From positions 1 to 19,333 of the forward strand of contig CAZQKL010000034.1 in assembly GCA_964593895.1 (NCBI GenBank): DNA of 19,333 nucleotides, written 5' to 3'. Below, one piece after another: positions 15,048-19,333 of this stretch. This stretch comes from CAZQKL01 sp964593895 [NCBI: uncultured bacterium]. Lineage in GTDB: Bacteria > DYJV01. The translations under genes and the position numbers were made by a program. How positions within the stretch are numbered: position 1 is the first letter of the stretch; each line of letters starts with the position of its first letter. The notes under the pieces were generated by a model. It did no database searches. It worked only from the letters and a program-made list of their open reading frames with translations, and was not told where the DNA came from.

Positions 15048-16657
15048 TATTGATAATTTGATTTAAAGAAGTTATGTAAATCTAAAACTGACTGAATTTT
15101 TTTCATTTTTTCTTTTTTTAATGATGAAAATACTAAAAAGCAGTTTATCTCTTCATCATAAAAAGTTCCATGTGAACTCATCTGGCCTTCAAAATTTATA
15201 AGTTTGCCATTTATTATATTTCCAAAAATTAAAATATCTCCAGCATGTTCAGATTTTGCCAATTCTTTTATTTCATAAATTGTTTCCATTGGTATTGATA
15301 TTTTACCAGATTTTTCAATTATTTTTTTGTTATTAACCTTTATAAACCCGCTTTTTTCAAGAATTATCACATTTTCCTTATTATCTTCAACAACTAAAAA
15401 TTTAACACTTTTATGGCTTAAAATATGAAGTAAAAACAATGGATAAATTTTGTTAATTTTTTCAAATGTCAGTTTTTCTTGAAAATTTAAAAAATAAATT
15501 TGAGAAAATGAACCAAAATTTATTATTTTTATATTTTCATGAAAATTTTTTGTGATTTTAAATTTTTTTGAATTAATCTCTGGAAAAAGTAAACCAACAA
15601 ATTTTGGAATTTTCCTTTCTTTTGAAAGGAGTTTTATTTTTTCAATTATTGGTAAAGCTGACATTTCATAACCAGTTTCAGTGATTTTAAAATTTTTTTC
15701 ATATTTTAAAATCAAATCAGAAAATTTTTTCTTAAAAATAAATGAAAAGGGTAGAGATTTCTTTTGTCCATGGTCTGAGAGGATAAAAATATCGTATTTT
15801 CTGAAATTTTTTTTATTTTTAGTCATTTTGTATATTTTCCAGATTGATTTATCAATTAATTTTAACACCTTAAATGAGCTTTTGCTATCAACCCCTCTTT
15901 GATGGCTTGCTTCATCATAAGCATTGTATGTTGCAAAAATTTTCGGAGTTCCACAGATAATTTCCATGCAAACCCCTTGAGTTATATATTCATTTACTAT
16001 TACATTGTTGAAAATTCTAATTATTGGAAAGAGCTTAAAATCTCTTTGAGGAAGGTTGTTTATGTAAAAATAAAACCAATCAGAGAATTCTCTAAATATT
16101 TCTCTTAAACTCCAGAATAAAACTCTGAGCATTGTTGGAATATTTAAAAGAATTATTAAAAGAAGCTTTAATCCACCTATTTTAGAAGATATACTTTTTG
16201 TTAAGATTTTACTTAAAACAAGATAATTTCTCTGGGCATCACCTGAAAAAATATTATAATAAGATGCTCCATTTTTTAAAATTCCAACTAAATTTTTCTG
16301 TTTTATTTTTTTCTCTTCTAATTCAGCAGTTTCAGGAAGTTTAAATGAATAATATTTTTTATTTTTTTTATCTATCCATCTAAATCCAGGATATTTAGTT
16401 GTATCTCCATAAAACAAAACTTTTTGAAAATATGGAGTGTTTGAAGGAAGACTTGTTTTAAACATTTTATAAGAAAATTCATTTCTTTTTATTAATTTTT
16501 TTAACTTTGGAAAATAGTTTTTTTCAATTGCAAATTTAAAAGCTTCATAAGAAAGTCCATCAACTTGAATTATTATAAAACCTCTTTTTGGAGTTCTTTC
16601 AACAGGAAATTTAAAAAGCTTTCTTATTAATTTATACTTGAGGTGATTTAGGTTCAT
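15047..16657 (-). CDS. Alkaline-phosphatase-superfamily phosphodiesterase/phosphatase, membrane-associated
   Basis: This 536-residue protein belongs to the alkaline phosphatase superfamily, type I phosphodiesterase/nucleotide pyrophosphatase branch. Metal-site motifs are visible: QVDG at 31-34 with D33, LPSNTP at 70-75 with T74 as likely nucleophile, YDEASHQRG with D248 and H252, SDHGQ with D295 and H296, and SSHGT with H496 as the last ligand. A hydrophobic stretch at about 163-183 may be a membrane segment, placed between the nucleophile and the later ligands as an insert. The C-terminal part (about 330-490) is not recognised. The ATG overlaps the AhbD-like gene by 26 bases and has no site, so translation is probably coupled. 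Its substrate is unknown. Its place between a heme enzyme and SdhE gives no clear role. Confidence 0.75.
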   Translation of the reverse strand: MNLNHLKYKLIRKLFKFPVERTPKRGFIIIQVDGLSYEAFKFAIEKNYFPKLKKLIKRNEFSYKMFKTSLPSNTPYFQKVLFYGDTTKYPGFRWIDKKNKKYYSFKLPETAELEEKKIKQKNLVGILKNGASYYNIFSGDAQRNYLVLSKILTKSISSKIGGLKLLLIILLNIPTMLRVLFWSLREIFREFSDWFYFYINNLPQRDFKLFPIIRIFNNVIVNEYITQGVCMEIICGTPKIFATYNAYDEASHQRGVDSKSSFKVLKLIDKSIWKIYKMTKNKKNFRKYDIFILSDHGQKKSLPFSFIFKKKFSDLILKYEKNFKITETGYEMSALPIIEKIKLLSKERKIPKFVGLLFPEINSKKFKITKNFHENIKIINFGSFSQIYFLNFQEKLTFEKINKIYPLFLLHILSHKSVKFLVVEDNKENVIILEKSGFIKVNNKKIIEKSGKISIPMETIYEIKELAKSEHAGDILIFGNIINGKLINFEGQMSSHGTFYDEEINCFLVFSSLKKEKMKKIQSVLDLHNFFKSNYQ

Positions 16658-17705
16658 TTAATTTTTTAGGAACATATATGCAATAAGGCTCTTCAGCAAG
16701 ATAGTCACCTGTTACTTCATAAGCTCTTGCTCTACAGCCACCGCATACTTTTCTGTATTCACATATTCCGCATTTCCCTTTATATAAATCCTCATTTCTG
16801 AGTTCATTAAAGATTTTACTCTCTTTCCAAATTTTATCAAAACTTTCCTTTTTTAAATCCCCACAATTCAACTCAAGATAACCACATGGTTGCACAATTC
16901 CAGTATGAGATATAAAACAGAACCCTTTCCCACCAAGACATCCTTTTGTAACAGCATCAAGCCCAAAAGTTTTAAAGTCAACTTTTTTCCCTTCTTTTTT
17001 AGCTCTCTGTCTTAAAATTCTATAGTAGTGTGGTGCACATGTTGCTTTTAACTGCATTTTTGTTTCTTTCTGTTTATCATAGAACCAGTTTAATATTCTT
17101 TCATATTCCTCTGGAGGAATTTCCTGCTCTGCAAGTTCTTTCCCTCTTCCAGTTGGAACAAGAAGAAAAATATGGAGAGCTGTTGCTCCCAATTTTTCAG
17201 CAAGTTCAAAAATTTTAGGAATTTCATCAATATTTATTTTTGTGATTGTAGTATTTATTTGAAATGGCATATTGAATTTTTTGCAAATCTCAATAGCTTT
17301 CATAACTTTTTCAAAAGCTCCATTAACTTTTCTAAAGTTATCGTGAACTTCTGCTTCTGCTCCATCAATGCTCATGCTTATTCTTTGAATTCCAGAATCA
17401 ATCATTTTTTTCATATTTTCTTCATTAATAAGAGTTCCATTTGTTGCCATAACCATTCTAAAGCCTTTTTCTGCTCCATATTTAGAAATTTCAAAAATAT
17501 CATCTCTTAATAAAGGTTCACCGCCAGTTAAAATAATTATCGGTTTCCCAACAAGTTCTATTTCGTCCATTACTCTGAAAAAGGTTTTAGTATCAAACTC
17601 ACCAGAATAAGGTCCTTTACTTGCAGCTGCTCTACAATGAATGCAATCTAAATTACAGCTTCTTGTAGTTTCCCATGCAACAAGTCTAAGTTCTGGAACT
17701 TTCAT
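16632..17705 (-). CDS. ahbD: Radical SAM heme b synthase, AhbD-like
   Basis: This is a radical SAM/SPASM enzyme of 357 residues. Its best match in my memory is AhbD, which decarboxylates two propionates of iron-coproporphyrin to give heme b in the siroheme-dependent route. Seen: [18 protein letters not shown] at 7-24, with the cluster cysteines C17, C21 and C24; TGGEPL at 60-65; NTTITK at 151-156; [11 protein letters not shown] at 180-190; [16 protein letters not shown] at 220-235; [13 protein letters not shown] at 255-267; [11 protein letters not shown] near 272-282; and a C-terminal cluster of cysteines at 312, 315, 321, 324 and 342. Related enzymes NirJ and AhbC share the start, and the [11 protein letters not shown] and PTGRGK blocks point to AhbD. 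AAGGAG lies before the ATG. No ahbA, ahbB or ahbC is in the window. Confidence 0.78.
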   Translation of the reverse strand: MKVPELRLVAWETTRSCNLDCIHCRAAASKGPYSGEFDTKTFFRVMDEIELVGKPIIILTGGEPLLRDDIFEISKYGAEKGFRMVMATNGTLINEENMKKMIDSGIQRISMSIDGAEAEVHDNFRKVNGAFEKVMKAIEICKKFNMPFQINTTITKINIDEIPKIFELAEKLGATALHIFLLVPTGRGKELAEQEIPPEEYERILNWFYDKQKETKMQLKATCAPHYYRILRQRAKKEGKKVDFKTFGLDAVTKGCLGGKGFCFISHTGIVQPCGYLELNCGDLKKESFDKIWKESKIFNELRNEDLYKGKCGICEYRKVCGGCRARAYEVTGDYLAEEPYCIYVPKKLNEPKSPQV

Positions 17706-17762
17706 ATTGCTCTCCTTTTTGCGGATGTTTAACAGAATTTACTTTTTTTGTAAAATAAAAAT

Positions 17763-17789
17763 TTGAAATTTAATTAAAAATAGTATAAT
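17763..17789 (+). promoter_or_regulatory. Candidate promoter of the diguanylate cyclase gene
   Basis: A perfect -10 box TATAAT (17784-17789) is preceded, after a short spacer of 15 bases, by TTGAAA (17763-17768). Transcription would begin near 17796, so the in-frame ATG at 17788 would not be in the transcript and the GTG at 17824, with GAGGGA upstream, would be used. The short spacer lowers confidence. Confidence 0.42.
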
Positions 17790-17823
17790 GAGAAAATCTA
17801 AAATTTGGGTTAAGAGGGAAATT

Positions 17824-19333
17824 GTGAGTAATTTAAATAAGATTTTTATTTTTATTTATGGCTTGTTTTCAGTAATAATTATTGTTGCAATTTTATTTTT
17901 TTATTCATCTCAAGTAAATTTTATTAAAAATAAAATTTCAAAAGAATATGAAAATTTATACATTGAAAATGCTAAATTACATATTAAAGATTTTATTCTA
18001 CATATTTCATCAGAAATTGAAAAAAAGAGAAATGAGCTTTTTGAAAGAATAAATTACGAATTAAAAAAGCAAACTCAATTTGTTTATGATGAGATTAATA
18101 AAATCTATATAATTTTGAAAATGGAAGGTGTTTCAAATGAAAAAATAAAAAAGCATATTTTAAATATTTTTAAAAAGAGAAATTTTGGAATTTACAGAAA
18201 AATTGTGACAAATGTAGAAGAGGTGGAAAATAATGATAATTTAATTAAAGGAGATTTTACTTTTATAAAAAAATTTCAAAAACTTAATCTTTTAATTATT
18301 TCAAAAGCAAACTTTAAAGAGTATGAAAAAAATTTAGAGGAGTATATATTAAAAAACCTTGATAAATTTAGGTATGGAATAAAAAAAACAGGTTATATTT
18401 TTGTTGTGAAATTGGTTAAAAAAAATGGAAAATTAAAAGCAATAAGACTTGTCAATCCAAATAAGCCAAGATATGAAATTGGTAAAGAAATTCCAATAAA
18501 TATTACTGATACTGAAGGGAAAAAATTTTTCAAAGAAATGATAGATAAATGTTTTAAATATGGTCAAGGTTTTGTTAGGTATAAGTTTAAAATTCCAGGC
18601 ACAAATAGAATTGGCAAAAAGATTTCTTTTGTAAAGTATATAAAAGACTGGAACTGGATAATTGGAACTGGTTTTTATCTTGATATTTTTTCACAACAAC
18701 TTAATGAAAAAGATAGAAGATTAGAAAATTTCCTAAATAAATCAAAATATAAATTTCTTTTAAGTGTTATATTTTTCCAGCTATTTCTTTTTTTTATTTT
18801 TGTTTTCATAATAAAATATTTTACCAACAAGACCCAAAAGTATATTAAAAAAATTGAAGAAAAGGAGAAATTTCAGAAAACCTTAATTGACCTTCTTCCA
18901 AATCCTCTTTTTGTTATTGATAAAGATGGTAAACTAATTGAATTTAATCTAAGTTTTGAAAAATTCTTTAATATTTCAAAGGAAAGGTTAAAAGAGGGTG
19001 AAATTTTTGAAGTAGAATTATTGAAAAGAATTATGAAAGCAGACCTTATTTTAGAAAGAGACAAAAAATTAAATGGAAAAAATAGATACATTACAGAGAT
19101 TGATTTGCATAATGGAAAAGGCAATATAAGAAGAGTAGAGATTTTTAAGTCATTTTTATATCAGGAAAATGAATTAATAGGATTAATCGGAATAATTTTT
19201 GATATAACAGAACAGGTGAAAATAAAAGAGGAACTTTATAAGCAAACAATTAAGGATGAACTTACCGGAGCTTTCAATAGAAGATACTTTTCTCAAATTT
19301 TTTATATTGAAAAAGAAAGAGCAATTAGAAATA
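17824..19333 (+). CDS. Cache-PAS-GGDEF membrane diguanylate cyclase (partial, 3' end off the window)
   Basis: This is a sensor protein of at least 503 residues that runs off the window. It begins with a membrane helix at about 7-27. Then comes an extracytoplasmic Cache-type ligand-binding region (about 30-305), with FRYGIKKTGYIFVVK, RLVNPNKPRYEIGK, QGFVRYKF and the closing YIKDWNWIIGTGFYLD typical of sCache_2. A second helix spans about 309-334, and a PAS domain spans about 350-465 (LLPNPLFVIDKDGKLIEFN). The last part, TIKDELTGAFNRRYF near 475-489, is the start of a GGDEF domain that would make cyclic di-GMP; the GGDEF motif itself lies beyond the edge, so activity is not established. I prefer the GTG start (GAGGGA six bases upstream) over the ATG at 17788, which overlaps a -10 box. 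The ligand is unknown. Confidence 0.85.
   Translation, partial: MSNLNKIFIFIYGLFSVIIIVAILFFYSSQVNFIKNKISKEYENLYIENAKLHIKDFILHISSEIEKKRNELFERINYELKKQTQFVYDEINKIYIILKMEGVSNEKIKKHILNIFKKRNFGIYRKIVTNVEEVENNDNLIKGDFTFIKKFQKLNLLIISKANFKEYEKNLEEYILKNLDKFRYGIKKTGYIFVVKLVKKNGKLKAIRLVNPNKPRYEIGKEIPINITDTEGKKFFKEMIDKCFKYGQGFVRYKFKIPGTNRIGKKISFVKYIKDWNWIIGTGFYLDIFSQQLNEKDRRLENFLNKSKYKFLLSVIFFQLFLFFIFVFIIKYFTNKTQKYIKKIEEKEKFQKTLIDLLPNPLFVIDKDGKLIEFNLSFEKFFNISKERLKEGEIFEVELLKRIMKADLILERDKKLNGKNRYITEIDLHNGKGNIRRVEIFKSFLYQENELIGLIGIIFDITEQVKIKEELYKQTIKDELTGAFNRRYFSQIFYIEKERAIRN

Noticed and set aside
17706-17823. A TTTACA-17-TAAACA pair as promoter for the radical SAM gene
   Set aside because: The -10 match is only three of six bases and such matches are common in this AT-rich gap.

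Overview
The window is an AT-rich, very densely packed piece of a bacterial chromosome. It holds 22 protein-coding genes in five runs of alternating strand. Genes within a run touch or overlap by a few bases, most starts have a clear GGAGG-type ribosome binding site, and no gap exceeds about 130 bases. I saw no tRNA, rRNA, CRISPR array, insertion sequence or phage gene. The proteins are rich in Lys, Ile, Glu and Phe. The gene content (a heme-type succinate dehydrogenase, a radical-SAM heme b synthase of the siroheme route, a fumarase of the two-subunit Fe-S class, many Fe-S proteins) suggests an uncultured low-GC bacterium with a microaerophilic or anaerobic-respiratory life. The sequence alone does not let me name the phylum.

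Layout. (1) 1-4571, minus strand: acyl-CoA dehydrogenase, M20 amidohydrolase, proA, nadD and a sugar transferase cut by the window edge, probably one operon. (2) 4677-5300, plus: a lone SAM methyltransferase that may be leaderless. (3) 5278-9768, minus: asd, a DUF362 ferredoxin, a short QueG-like Fe-S protein, a flavodoxin, hisC and a 58-residue zinc-ribbon protein. (4) 9897-14810, plus: fumarase alpha and beta, a 100-residue protein of unknown function, then sdhC, sdhD, sdhA, sdhB, behind a promoter with a perfect TTGACA box. (5) 14787-17705, minus: an AhbD-type radical SAM heme synthase, a membrane-associated alkaline-phosphatase-superfamily protein and an SdhE-like flavinylation factor. (6) 17824 to the window end, plus: a Cache-PAS-GGDEF diguanylate cyclase cut by the edge.

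The most interesting region is the meeting point of runs 4 and 5. The plus operon encodes two consecutive TCA-cycle steps, succinate to fumarate and fumarate to malate. The convergent minus operon encodes what looks like the machinery for two cofactors of complex II: heme b (AhbD) and covalent FAD (SdhE). The sdhE frame overlaps the end of sdhB by 24 bases on the opposite strand. Two proteins of unknown role are embedded here (11308-11610 and 15047-16657) and are candidates for extra assembly or regulatory partners.

Several starts were set from ribosome binding sites and promoters rather than from the longest frame: 3334, 4571, 7614, 9768, 9897 and 17824.
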